64,000 bases of DNA from Lantana camara (taxonomy: Eukaryota > Streptophyta > Magnoliopsida > Lamiales > Verbenaceae), in the NCBI GenBank assembly GCA_037501455.1, contig CM074862.1, forward strand, positions 55,645,501 to 55,709,500, given 5' to 3'. The notes beneath the pieces were generated by a model. It was not told the DNA's origin, searched no databases, and saw only the letters and a list, made by a program, of their open reading frames with translations. The position numbers and the translations under genes were made by a program. Shown in pieces: positions 21,752-34,059 of this stretch (positions within the stretch are counted from its first letter, which is position 1; the number at the start of each line of letters is the position of its first letter).

Positions 21752-23205
21752 TGATACGTTGAATATTCATTGAAATATTGGGCTTAGAATTGGATGTATT
21801 TTCCTCCACTATTTGAATTGATTGTGGATAATTGATTGGACTTAATGGTTTCTTGTAGGAATTTATATTTTAGAAGAATGGAAGAACAATTGGAGGAATA
21901 TGTGTTTGAAGAAGTCCAAGTGATTGAAAAATGGCCCACTACGTTCCAATTTCAAGGCCACGGAAGTGCTCTATTCTTATCACCTAATTAAGTGGCCCAT
22001 TTCTCTTGGATTAAATGTTTATGGCCCATGCAACAATGAGGATTAATTCACAAGTTAATGGGGGCAACACGTTCACAAGAGTCCATGACCTCCACCTTTG
22101 TCTGCTGTTAGAATTTGGGCATTACTTTGGAGAATTAAAAACCCACTTAATGACAAGAGTGTGGCAGCCAACGTGGGAGAAAGATGGGTGTTACTTTGAG
22201 GGATTAAGTCTCCAATTCATGGCAGATCATGGGGCAACGACGTGGGGAATATGGAGCAAAAAGGTTGATACTCCTTGGCACTACATAAAGCACGCAGCCG
22301 GGAAGAGATTTGGGGCATCACACTAGTTTATTCTTCTTTCCTTTGTTTTGTTGAAACAATGTTGCTATGTTATTTTCATGCTTTGAATTTCGTTATGAAT
22401 TTCTAGTTCGTTTATAGTTGGGATTTTCCAAGCATGCTTTGGGTTTTGTGAGACAATTTTCTTTGGTTGATTAATTCAAGTTTTCCGTTTTATTTCCGAT
22501 TTCATGCCATTGGGTTTTGCCTTATTCTTTGATTTTGGCACCGAATCTTAGAGTTAGCAATTCACATACAGCTAGTTAATTCGTTTAGTGGAGTCTAGCA
22601 GGGCAATTGACAAAGTAGCAATCAACACTAGGTTGTTAAGTTCGGCTGATTTTGTGTTGTGGAATAATTCGGTCTAATTAGGCGAAGTAGGAGTTTCTAC
22701 TTAGTCGGTTAGGGTTAGTGTTTCTTTAGTTCGTAAAGCAATTAGTTAATTGAATCTTGGAAGGAGTTTCTGAAAAGGTTATTAGCTAATTAGGGAATAG
22801 TCTTTAGGAGTTTCTTCAGATTATTCTAAAAAGTAAGAAGAAACGAGGGAGCCTAAGGTAATTGGTAACTATAGCTAGCCTAACGAGGAATTAATCACCC
22901 TGTCTGTGATCATAGTCTGATGCATGTGTAGGGAAATCCTAGCTATTTGTTATCTACTGAATTAATCTAAGTGTCAGCTAAGTTAGTTGTTAATTATTTG
23001 TTTATTTAGTTTCGTTTTGTTCATTACATTAGTAGTTAGTCATTTATCTCAACCCCCTCATTTTAATTGTTTGCGTTAATTCCTTTGTGTATAAAAAGAA
23101 TACAAGCTCATCCAATCCTCGTGGATCGACCCCTCTTACCACTATTTACAATTTATTTGTATTCGGTACTTAGGAATTTATTTTTGGTGGCTTCGACACC
23201 AATCA
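21752..23205 (+). repeat. 5' LTR of F (1454 bp)
   Basis: TGATACGTTGAAT...GACACCAATCA. Relative to the 3' LTR it lacks about 40 bp near 22095. A reading frame of about 100 codons (22015-22326) is also open in the 3' LTR, where it is about 116 codons, but it is not recognisable as a protein. Confidence 0.93.
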
Positions 23206-23210
23206 ATTTT

Positions 23211-23228
23211 TGGCCCCGTTGCCGGGGA
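23211..23228 (+). other. Primer binding site of F (Asp-tRNA type)
   Basis: TGGCCCCGTTGCCGGGGA lies five bases after the LTR. Athila-type elements use a site complementary to Asp-tRNA, usually with TGGCGCC; here one base differs. Confidence 0.8.
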
Positions 23229-23260
23229 ATTGGTTTTTAATTGACTTTGTTTCTTTTCTT

Positions 23261-26203
23261 ATGCCTAGGAACCTTCGTTCGGGACACCTCGTTGCATACG
23301 ATCCCGATATCGAAAAGACCGCTAAGAAGATTAGGAAGTGGACCAGACAAAGGAAAGAATAAGCAGCAGTTGGTGAAAGCTCGAGTCCGCTTGAACTGGA
23401 TTCGGACATTGAAACTGAACAGCAGTTGGAATTTGAAGAACAGATTGTCAGTGAACCTGATAGTGATCACGGACAGGATATGGCTCAGAACAGAACACTT
23501 CGGGAGCTTGCCATACCTACTGAGGCACAACATCCACTCTGCATAACTTTTCCAGAACTGCAAGAAGGCTTCGAACTGAAGTCGGGACTCATCCATTTGT
23601 TGCCAACTTTTCGAGGGTTGGAGAATGAGGACCCGAACAAGCATCTTAAGGAATTTCACCTTGTGTGCACGTCCATGAAGCCACACAATGTGACGGAGGA
23701 TCAAATTAAGTTAAGGGCTTTTCCCTTCTCATTGCAAGATGCGGCTAAAGAGTGGCTATATTACTTATCTTCGGGTACGGTCACAACTTGGGCGGACATG
23801 TCAAGACAATTCCTTGAGAGGTACTTTCCGGCTTCTCGTGCTACAAACATTAGGCAAGAAATTTGTGGCGTGAAGCAAAGGGATTCCGAGAGCCTCTACG
23901 AATATTGGGAAAGGTTCAAGAGGTTACTAGCAAGTTGCCCTCAACATGGAATTTCGGATCAATTGGTCATTCAATACTTCTATGAAGGACTAACTCCGAT
24001 GGAACGTAGAATGATGGATGCCGCAAGTGGCGGAGCAATTGTTAGCAAGACACCAGCCGAAGCTAGAGAGCTCATATCGACCATGGCTGTAAATTCTCAA
24101 CAATTTGAATCTCAGCTGGACACCCCTCGAAGGGTGAATGAGGTAAATACTAATTCACTTGATAAAATTGAGTCTTTGCTAACAACCTTGGTGCAGAAAA
24201 TGAATGTAGGTCCTACTCCACCGGCACGAGTTTGTGGCATTTGCACTAGCCCCGCTCACTTCACTGATGCATGCCCAACTCTACACGAAGAGACACCTCG
24301 GAATGTGAATACCATTGGATTCCAACAAATGAAGTTTGACCCCTATTCAAACACCCACAACCTTGGATGGCGAAGTTACCCAAGCCACAGCTATGCAAAC
24401 AACCAACCGATCAATCAGAACTTCCATCCGATACCACCACCACAACAGCCTTCAGGCTCAGGTACATCTCGTAGTGATATTGTCCATATGCTAGCTACTG
24501 ACACTGAGAAATTTCAACAGGACACTGCGACTAGATTTCAAAAGGTGGAAGAGAGTATAAAGAGTTTGGAGATTCATGTGGGACAAATTGCATCGTCGGT
24601 CAGCAAAGTGGAGACCCAAGGCAAACTACTATCGCAAAAGCTTGACTTAAGGCACAACGTGAGTGCGATTATGGTGCAAAACGAAAAGGAATTAAAGCCT
24701 CCAGTCGACAGGTATCCCAAACAGGACCAGGAACAGGGCCCTAATGCAGAAACTGAGAAGAAGGTTGAGAAGGATCCTGCCAGAGATCACAGACAGAATT
24801 CCAGTCCAGCAGAAGTCTATCAGAAGCCTCAGCCACTGGTAGTTCCACCACCATTCCCTGAAAGGTTCGTTCAGAGAAAGAAGGACAAAGAAAATAAGAA
24901 CATCTTGGCTCCTTTTGAAAAAGTTGAAGTGAACGTTCCACTCCTTGAGGCCATTAAACAGGTTCCACACTATGCAAAATTTCTTAAGGAATTGTGCACC
25001 AACAAGCGTAAGTTGACAGGTAATGAGAAGGTGAGTGTAGGTGAGAATGTTTCAGTAGTTTTACAAAGAAAATTACCTCCTAAGTGTCAAGACAAAGGTA
25101 TGTTTTCCATCCCATGCAAGATTGGACATATTGGTATTGGTAAAGCTATGTGTGATTTAGGATCTTCTATCAATGTGATGCCTTTGTCTGTCTATAATTC
25201 TTTGGGTCTTGGTCCATTAGCTAGTACGGGAGTCATTATTCAATTAGCTGATCGATCAATTGTGTATCCTAAAGGTGTTTTAGAGGATGTCTTAGTTCAA
25301 GTTAATGAATTGATTTTTCCTGCTGATTTCTTTGTAATTTATATGGAAAACAATTATTCATCCGAGCCCTCTGATATCTTATTTGGTAGGCCTTTCCTTA
25401 GTACAGCTAAGGCAAAGATAGATGTGCATAGCGGTTCATTAACCTTAGAGTTTGATGGTGAAGTAGTGAAATTCAATGTTTATGATTCCACTAAGCATGT
25501 TGATGATGTGTCTTGCGTTTATAGTGTTGGTGTCATTGAGAATTTGACTCATGAGGATCTTGGTTTGAATAATAATGTTGAGTTGAATTATGTTATTTGT
25601 CATGACATATCTGTTGATTGGCTTAAGAGATTTTCTGATCGGTTTAAGTCTTCTGATGGTAATCTTGATAAGGTTCATACTTTAGAAGGTATTAAGACTA
25701 CAAGTTCAAAATTTGTGCCTATTGAGCTATCCCGGTCTGAAATTGAACTGTTGTCTTCTATTTTGCAGGCTCCAACACTGGAATTCGACAAGCTACCTGA
25801 GCTTTTAAAACACGCATATCTGGGTGAAAGCGAGACATTACCAGTGATCATAGCTAGCACGCTTGACAGTCTGGAAGAGGAAAAACTGGTCGGAGTACTT
25901 CAAAAATGCAGTAAGGCAGTTGAATGGACCATCACACATACCAAGGGACTGATGCCTTTGGGGAACATGCATGATATTGTTTTGGAACGAGGATCCAAGT
26001 CCCGTAGAGCAACCCAAAGTAGGCTAGACCCACCTATAATGGAGACGGTGAAAATGGAGATCCTTAAACCCCCTGATCAAATGTTTGAAAATTTGTATGG
26101 TGAGGTGAAGGGACGTCAACTCAAGCCGTTTTATGAAGGATTTGCACCGCACATGGTTGAACGTATTACTCTAGAGGATGCTCCTCTAGGGGCTGGAGTG
26201 TGA
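23261..26203 (+). pseudogene. gag-protease of Athila-like element F, fused to remnants of pol
   Basis: The natural Met is probably at 23261 (MPRNLRSGHL), 27 bp after the PBS region; a TAA at 23360-23362 breaks it, and the frame is then open to 26203 (925 codons counted from 23426). In order: the retrotransposon gag domain (AAKEWLYYL, FLERYFPASR, YEYWERFKRLL, about residues 60-230), a degenerate CCHC-like CGICTSPAHFTDAC near 270, a Glu/Lys/Pro-rich linker, then aspartic protease (CDLGSSINVMP, ILFGRPFL; about 575-680). The end joins the start of RT (LDPPIMETVKMEILK) directly to the end of pol (RQLKPFYEGF), which marks an in-frame deletion of RT, RNase H and integrase near 26069. Confidence 0.87.
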
Positions 26204-28246
26204 AAACAAAAACTCGTCGAGTCCATGACGTTAAACAAGGGCGCTATATGGGAGGCAACCCATATTTGTTTTCCCTTGCTTTAGTTTCTTTTGTTTTTCG
26301 TTTTCCTTCTTTGCTCGTTTTCCTTGCCCGTTGTAATGTCTTCTACTCGTGTGTTTTCTACGCATATTTACAGCTGAAATAATCAGATAAGTGTGGGGGT
26401 GGCACAAGAGCAGAACCTTTGATGATCAAATTGCTTTAACTGGTGAAAATGGCATTTTGCTACTGTCAGGACACTTGTCAGAGGTCACGGACAGGGTATT
26501 GGACCCAGAGCCTAACCCAATAAATTAACCCAGGTCAGCCAACCTCCCAAACCAGCCCTACCCGTGTTTCGCCCCATTTACTGATCCGAACCGCCCCGTT
26601 CCATAACCTTAATCCTATAAACAAACGTATCAGACATCTTCCCCACAATCCCCAAATTAAACCTAGCATTCCATTCCTTCTTCCCCAAATCTCTCACTTT
26701 TCCCAAAATCCCTAATTCACAAACCCTCAACCTAATTCATGGGAGGAGCCGTCTCCAGTTTTGGCCACACACAATCGCCGGTCGCCACTTCCCCACCAAT
26801 CACTCCCCGTGACTCCGCCAGCCTGATACCTCACGCAGTATTCCAGGCCACCAAACTGACAAAACTATTGGAGACAATGGCAGAATGCTACTGACGAAGG
26901 CTGCTCGTGATCATCGATAGGATTCTCCGAGTCTGAATCCCAACCATCACACCCCCCGGGTTCAGGGAAGTCCTCCGTTTACATTTGATTTTCGTTTTAT
27001 GTTGAGGACAACAAGTGCTTTAAGTGTGGGAGGGGTATTAGTGCTGAATTGAGAAATTTTTTGTATGATTTTAGGGTTGATAAAGGGCTGATAATTTTGC
27101 AAATATGCTGTTGTTGTTGTCTTTTGCTTTCGGATGAATTTTTGCATGTTTTGATTGGGTATTACGGCTGTGATTAATTGATGTACAAGGGGTTGCTCTT
27201 TGACTGCACTTTGGTGAAATTGTTTTTGCGAATTTAGGGTGCTATCCTCTCTAATGAACTTCTTACAGCTTCTTGCTTGTGATGGAATTTAATTTTGAAA
27301 GGAAACTGAATCTGAAACCATTGATTGTTTACAACTTGCATGATTTAGAGTACGGTTTGTTTGACACTTGACATTGTAGGAGTTGTATGAGCTTGAGCAT
27401 AAAGGATTAAACTAAATATTGTGTGTATTAAATTGATGCCATGCTATGAGTGAATCTTGTCTAAAGTGGTTAGTTGATTTAATATCTTTTAAATTCTGCA
27501 AGTATGTTGAGAAACGGTAGTTTTGTGTTGAGCTAAGTTAAGTTTGACTTGATAAGCATTTAGTGTGAGGGGGAGGTTGCGAGGGGCCAACTAGAGAAAG
27601 GTTGGTCAGTAGAACTCGCACGACTACTCCTCTGGCCTTGGAAGAATTCCAAATCATTAAAGTGCCATGAGTAGGGCCGAATGCCAGCCGCTCTCGAAAT
27701 TGTTTTCCCAACACTTAAAGGGATAAATAACTGGAGTTTGCTCGCTTGCGAAAAAACTCAGAAAAGAAACGAGAAAAATAAGAAAAAAAAAAGTTGATGC
27801 CAGAAATGAAAACATGATGAAAACAAAAAAAGAGAGAGATATTGAGAAAAAAACAAAAGTACTTGTTTTTAAAAGTTCTCTAGGTTTTATAGGTTGCTTG
27901 TCTAGAAGAATGAAACTTAGCTCCTCACCATATCTTTGGTATTCTTCAACATATGCGCAAAATTGATTGATATTCGATTAAGCTAACTACTTTATACTTG
28001 TTTCCTTTGTTTGCATTGGATTAATGAACTTGAACTCATCATGCATGATTATAATTGGAATTCAAGCCCATTTATTCTTGCTTTTGAAGGTTGATTTCAA
28101 ACTTGGCTTTGTGGTTGTGTTCGTTGTAGATAGTCTTTGGTGACGGCGAAAGTTTCCTAGTTTACAAAACGGATTGCTGTAGTTGGGATTTAGATTGTGA
28201 GTGTAGCCTTGATTCTATGTTATGCTTGGGGACAAGCATTGCCTAA
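26204..28246 (+). other. 3' noncoding region of F
   Basis: Two kilobases between coding and PPT. Codons resembling the end of an Athila pol (RVHDVKQ) are still readable just after the stop. An env-like frame, common in this place in Athila, is not seen. There are two purine-rich GTGTGGGGG-type tracts (about 26391 and 27023) resembling the true PPT, and an A-rich stretch at 27765-27860. Confidence 0.65.
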
Positions 28247-28259
28247 GTGTGGGGGGATT
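28247..28259 (+). other. Polypurine tract of F
   Basis: AGTGTGGGGGGATT-type tract immediately before the 3' LTR. Confidence 0.8.
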
Positions 28260-29761
28260 TGATACATTGAATATTCATTGAAATATTGGGCTCTATTGGT
28301 TGTATTTTCCTCCACTATTTCAATTGATTGTGGATAATTGATTGGACTTAATAGTTTCTTGTAGGAATTTATATTTTACAAGAATGGAAGAACAATTGGA
28401 GGAATATGTGTTTGAAGAAGTCCAAGTGATTGAAAAAGGGCCCACTACGTTCCAATTTCAAGGCCACGGAAGTGCTCTATTCTTATCACCTAATTAAGTG
28501 GCCCATTTCTCTTGGATTAAATGTTTATGGCCCATGCAACAATGAGGATTAATTCACAAGTTAATGGGGGCAACACGTTCACAAGAGTCCATGACCTCCA
28601 CCTTTATCTTTGGACATTAAATCACAACAGAAAGTGGCGCACGTTCTTGCTGTTAGAATTTGGGCATTACTTTGGAGAATTAAAAACCCACTTAATGACA
28701 AGAGTGTGGCAGCCAACGTGGGAGAAAGATGGGTGTTACTTTGAGGGATTAAGTCTCCAATTCATGGCAGATCATGGGGCAACGACGTGGGGAATATGGA
28801 GCAAAAAGGTTGATACTCCTTGGCACTACATAAAGCACGCAGCCGGGAAGAGATTTGGGGCATCACACTAGTTTATTCTTCTTTCCTTTGTTTTGTTGAA
28901 ACAATGTTGCTATGTTATTTTCATGCTTTGAATTTCGTTATGAATTTCTAGTTCGTTTATAGTTGGGATTTTCCAAGCATGCTTTGGGTTTTGTGAGACA
29001 ATTTTCTTTGGTTGATTAATTCAAGTTTTCCGTTTTATTTCCGATTTCATGCCATTGGGTTTTGCCTTATTCTTTGATTTTGGCACCGAATCTTAGAGTT
29101 AGCAATTCACATACAGCTAGTTAATTCGTTTAGTGGAGTCTAGCAGGGCAATTGACAAAGTAGCAATCAACACTAGGTTGTTAAGTTCGGCTGATTTTGT
29201 GTTGTGGAATAATTCGGTCTAATTAGGCGAAGTAGGAGTTTCTACTTAGTCGGTTAGGGTTAGTGTTTCTTTAGTTCGTAAAGCAATTAGTTAATTGAAT
29301 CTTGGAAGGAGTTTCTGAAAAGGTTATTAGCTAATTAGGGAATAGTCTTTAGGAGTTTCTTCAGATTATTCTAAAAAGTAAGAAGAAACGAGGGAGCCTA
29401 AGGTAATTGGTAACTATAGCTAGCCTAACGAGGAATTAATCACCCTGTCTGTGATCATAGTCTGATGCATGTGTAGGGAAATCCCAGCTATTTGTTATCT
29501 ACTGAATTAATCCAAGTGTCAGCTAAGTTAGTTGTTAATTATTTGTTTATTTAGTTTCGTTTTGTTCATTACATTAGTAGTTAGTCATGTATCTCAACCC
29601 CCCCCCCCCCCCCCCATTTTAATTGTTTGCGTTAATTCCTTTGCGTATAAAAAGAATACAAGCTCATCCAATCCTCGTGGATCGACCCCTCTTACCACTA
29701 TTTACAATTTATTTGTATTTGGTACTTGAGAATTTATTTTTGGTGGCTTCGACACCAATCA
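28260..29761 (+). repeat. 3' LTR of F (1502 bp)
   Basis: TGATACATTGAAT...GACACCAATCA, followed by TSD GCTTC. It contains an 18-C tract at 29598-29615 where the 5' LTR has a short C run. Confidence 0.93.
29598..29615. repeat. Poly-C tract (18 C) in the 3' LTR of F
   Basis: The 5' LTR has only five C at the matching place (around 23052), so this tract expanded after insertion or is a read artefact. Confidence 0.9.
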
Positions 29762-29766
29762 GCTTC
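29762..29766. other. Target-site duplication of F, right copy (GCTTC)
   Basis: Matches 21747-21751. Confidence 0.93.
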
Positions 29767-30269
29767 AAGAAGATATGAAGGATGCATTGGAAGCTTCAAA
29801 TACTAGCACGTGGGCGAAGGTGACGGACAAGGCGTTGAGAGTTGAAGACCGGGTGGTTATGAGAAGGAAGAATTCACATGTTGGCCAAGGTTCTAATTCG
29901 GATTCTCACTCAATTCTTGGAAAGAGACCGGTGTACGAAATTCATCCTTTTCCGAATTCTCAAAACAAGCAACCTAAACCGGTGAATCCAAATCCTCCTA
30001 TGGCTATCAAGGGTCTCGAGTGTGTGCATTGCCGGCGAACAAATCATTTGTCGGAGGATTGTTGGAAACTTCATAAGAGGTGCTTTGGATGTGGGTCATC
30101 GGAGCATATGTTAGATCGATGCCCACGCAAGAGGCCAGATTATGTGCCGGGAGGAAATCCAAGACCCGCGATTCAAGCTCGGGCGTACGCTTTGGGTGGA
30201 GAAGGAGAAAGAGTGGCCGAGATTAATCAAAATGCCCCGGTGGAAGGTACACTTGTATACATGGCATAA
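29767..30269 (+). pseudogene. gag of element A, C-terminal part with two zinc knuckles
   Basis: This continues the gag frame broken at 21751. It holds the post-capsid region (KALRVEDRVV), then two CCHC zinc knuckles, CVHCRRTNHLSEDC and CFGCGSSEHMLDRC (CX2CX4HX4C), and ends at a stop at 30267-30269 after VEGTLVYMA. In autonomous relatives the protease frame would continue from about this point; here it stops and only 370 bp of noncoding sequence precede the 3' LTR. Zinc knuckles bind element RNA during packaging. Confidence 0.88.
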
Positions 30270-30641
30270 CAGCATATGCATTGGTCGATCTCGAGACCAT
30301 TTATTCATTTATTTTCGGGATGCATTATTGTCATTGTTGTTGGTTGTTGTTTTAACTTCTTTGTATGCCCTATTACTTACGCATGACTTTGTTATGAGTT
30401 CTTTTGAGAGTTCTTGGTGAGATTTCTTTGACGGGAGTGTTCGGTAAGCTTGAGGGTCGAGTTTTCCTTGTCAACTTGTTAGAGCCATCGAGAAGAGGTA
30501 AGATTTGAAGTGCAAGATCAAAGAAGGCAAGAGATCGAAAATCGAAGAGTCAACATGTAAGATCGATGAGAAGTTGTATCCGGAGTGGTTCGAGGTCCCA
30601 AGCCGGACCTGAGGACATGTCCTTTTTAAGGGGGGAGAGTT
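30270..30641 (+). other. 3' noncoding part and polypurine tract of A
   Basis: No coding similarity to protease, RT or integrase was found in this 372-bp stretch. It ends with AAGGGGGGAGAG (30628-30639), the PPT. Confidence 0.8.
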
Positions 30642-32411
30642 TGTGACACCCCGCTCGTTCACACGTACAGGTTTGTACCACGTGTGAGTTTATTTTCCGT
30701 AATTATATTTATTTTCATTTTATTTTATGCATTCATATTTATTTCTAATTTTTTCTTATATGAATTATTTGAAATTATATGAAATATGTGATTTAAATAC
30801 CTTAAGTGGAACTATGATCTGAATTCGAGTGAATTATGAATTTAGGTTATGTTAATTTTATTCCCGAGCATACTAATTTCGTGAATTATGTGAAATACGT
30901 GATTTAAGGATGTAATTGTACGATTTTAAAATTTTTGGACTTAATTGGAATTTCGAATTTGGACTTATTTGCAACTTTTTGAAAGTTTTGGACTCATTTG
31001 GAAAATGAGTGATTTTAGTACACTTGTGTACGTTTTAATTTATATCTTGAGCTACGGCACTCAGATTCGAGTGCCGTCTTATGCGTTCAACTCCTTTCGA
31101 TGACCCGGACGTAATGGAACAAGTTTCGTAATTTTTCGATGTCGTTTCGACCCCCGATGAAGCATATTTCAACCACTCGCGCCCTATAACGCCCCTATGG
31201 CCTATGTTTGAGCTATGAAACCTACCCTTCATCATTTCCTTGACTTATTTATAACCTAAGCTATCTCTCTCTCCCTCCCATACCTGCTGCTACGATTTGG
31301 AGCCAAGAGAAAGCAAGGAAAGGAAGGAAACCAAGCCATTTCACCATTTTTGGTACCTTGAGAGCTCATTCGGTTTCCTCTTCTTCTTCAAGCCTTAAGG
31401 TAAGTTTAGATCGTTGTTCTTCATTATGTTATGCACTTAGTCACCCAACTAATTCATGTTTTAAGTTATGGATTCATGTTATATGAAGATGGTGTTGAAT
31501 AGTTAGGGCTTTTTGAGAACTTGAAGAACATGCCTCTTTGAACTCCTTTTCTTGCCGGTTGCTTTATGTGAACATTTAGGGGCTGTTTTGTATGAAATTT
31601 GAGCATGATTTTATGACCTTAGCTGTTGTTATTGCTTCCATTACGTTGTTGCTGCTGCTGCTGCTACTTGTTAAAACAGGGGATTTGCGCATGAAAATGT
31701 GGAGTTGTTTCCCTTCTTTGTTGTTGTTACGTTTCTGCCGCTGCTGTGCATAAATATGAACTGAAACCTCTTTTTTTTGCTGATGTTTTCATACTTGTTT
31801 TGCTGCTGCTGCTCCTTACCTTTTCTCCCCTGTTTTTGCTTCGTCTAACTGCTGTTCGTTGCTGCTGCTGTTATGCCTCTCCCCGGCCGGGGAGAATTTG
31901 CAAAGAAAAGTACCTGGCCGGGGGACTTCTATGCAGAAACTTGTGTAGTTTTCCCTTGCTTCTTTGTTGTGTATGTGGGTGTTTTGTTTGTTTCTTTCTC
32001 ATGCATGGTTGTTGCATGTTATGTGTGTGTGTGTGTGGCTGCTAATTTCATGAACTCGTTGTGTGCATGCATGAGCTTGTTGTTTGGGTATGTGCGTTTT
32101 GGTTGGGGTAATATTCGTGTAGAGCTACTACATGTTTTTCCTTCTTTTCTTATGTAACTATGTAATGCCCAGGTATGTTTGTGTATAGATATATCTATAT
32201 GTACATGAATTGTGCATGTGTGTAATTGATATAATTATGGGAAATTAAGATTTGCATGCATGTATAAATGTAATATAAACTGTGAATGTGTGTGTATGTG
32301 AGGTTGTATGTATATATATATGTTATATAATATGTTGTATATATATATAATATAATGTGTGTTATATATGATATATATATGTATATATTTGTATGCTATA
32401 TGTATATATAC

Positions 32412-32414
<3 letters not shown>

Positions 32415-32443
<29 letters not shown>
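32415..32443. repeat. (TA)n microsatellite in the 3' LTR of A
   Basis: About 29 bp, the shorter counterpart of 8860-8909. Confidence 0.95.
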
Positions 32444-32446
<3 letters not shown>

Positions 32447-33605
32447 TACATTTATATATATATATGATTACATTTTTGTGAATGTGTGTGTACGTGAATG
32501 AATATAAATATATATTGTAATGTATATTATTTTTTTTTTATTTTAATTATAGAATTGGTTTTATTAGATTTATATATGTTATGACCTTGAATAATTCGAT
32601 CTCGCGTGCATGATTTTCGTATTTAATTTCATGCTCTTTAAATGTCTTCTTTTAATTGTTTATGACTTATATGCTATGTGAATATGTTGAATTAAATGTT
32701 AAATGTCTTAAATTAATTTTATGGATTCATTTTATATGAATTTTACGTGATATGAATTTGAACATTTTAAATGGTACCTTTCTTGAATTCTTTTGAACTA
32801 CAAGTGATTTCTTTTGCCTCTAAGCTTACCCTATGATATTGATTAATGAATAAGCAACGTGTTATGATATCGATATAAAATTATGCTATGATATTGAAGG
32901 GGAAATGTGAAATGAAATTGCTAACGTTTAAGTGTTCATTTGATATTTTCTTGCATTCATAGCATCCATTTGCATCGCCGTGCGTCTAAGTGGTACATGT
33001 TTGAGTCTAAGTCTTTAGTGTTGCGTTTGTTTGTTTTAGGGGTGCTTCCGGGAGGAGTCGTGCCCGGAGTTTAAGTTGTTTGGGATCGTTTTCTCGCACC
33101 ACACTGCACTTTTGTTCAAAGGTGAGGTTTAGGTTCTTTTCTTTTTAGTTAAGCGACCTAAGACCCTTAAATGCTCGTTTTCTAGCCCGCATGCGACTAT
33201 ATACTATATATATAGTTAAATATGTGTAATGTACGATATATTTATGATCTTGTTATCAAGTTTTGACTTTCGAAAGGGCTATAACTATGAGCATATATAA
33301 GCTTATGTTTTAATGAAAGTTTAATGTTATGGAAGCTTAATGCTAATGTACGTAATGTTAATGATTTGTAATGAGCGAGAATGCAGTGCAATGAAAGGTA
33401 AGGTAAGGTAAGGTAATGTAATAGTATTGTTGGGCCCCGGAGACGTGGGTAAGGGAGACCCGGGTCGGCCATGGGGTCGCGGTTATGACCCTTGTGCACG
33501 TTCTCCATCCAAGGTACTACGTACGACCCTAGGGAGGTTGGGGAAGTCGCGGTGCTCTTGATGCCTTCGGAATGAACCGGGGAGGACACGTGTGGGCTAG
33601 CTACT

Positions 33606-33719
33606 CCTCGAGGAATGTATAATGTAATGGCACTCGTGTGGGTTAATCGCCCCTCGAGGAATGTATAATGGCAGTCGTGTGGGTTAATCACCCCTCGAGG
33701 AATGTATAATGTAATGGAT
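33606..33719. repeat. Imperfect tandem repeat with CCTCGAGG
   Basis: CCTCGAGGAATGTATAATG starts at 33606, 33652 and 33693 (periods 46 and 41). Element C inserted into the first unit of the equivalent array in the 5' LTR. Confidence 0.85.
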
Positions 33720-34040
33720 GGCTAGGGTCGACGGACTCTTCCATCACCGGAGAAGGGGATTGAATGTTATTTTTGTTTTATTATGTAATGTAATAAGGAG
33801 CCCATGATGGGATTTCCGCTCGTACTCTCTGAGCTTAATGAAATGGTTGGATTATGAAACGGGAATAAAGACTTTATGTTCATTTATTTGTTAAGGAATT
33901 TGAATTGGATACATATATGATATGTAATGTCCTTTGTTAATGATTTGGTATGCAAAACCTATTCCCGGTTCATAACCTTTATCTTTTATATGCTTTGCTA
34001 TCTATATGTATAGTGTGTGGGTGTGCGTTAGCCCCCTCAC

Positions 34041-34059
34041 TCAGTCGAGATATGACTGA
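34041..34059 (+). promoter_or_regulatory. LTR hairpin TCAGTC/GACTGA (A, 3' LTR)
   Basis: Same arms and 7-base loop as at 20478-20496. Confidence 0.55.

Larger units (their letters stand above)
21752..29761 (+). mobile_element. Element F: Athila-like Ty3/gypsy element with most of pol deleted
   Basis: Structure is complete: LTRs 21752-23205 and 28260-29761, an Asp-tRNA type PBS, a gag-protease frame, a long 3' noncoding part, a PPT and a perfect TSD. RT, RNase H and integrase are missing because of an in-frame deletion inside the coding region near 26069. It is therefore non-autonomous. The LTRs are almost identical by eye apart from one ~40-bp indel, a poly-C difference and a few substitutions, so insertion is comparatively recent. 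Confidence 0.9.

Noticed and set aside
22015..22326. A frame of about 100-116 codons present in both LTRs of F (second copy 28521-28871)
   Set aside because: The LTRs are nearly identical, so an open frame in both is expected. There is no recognisable domain, and the 40-bp deletion happens to keep the frame open.
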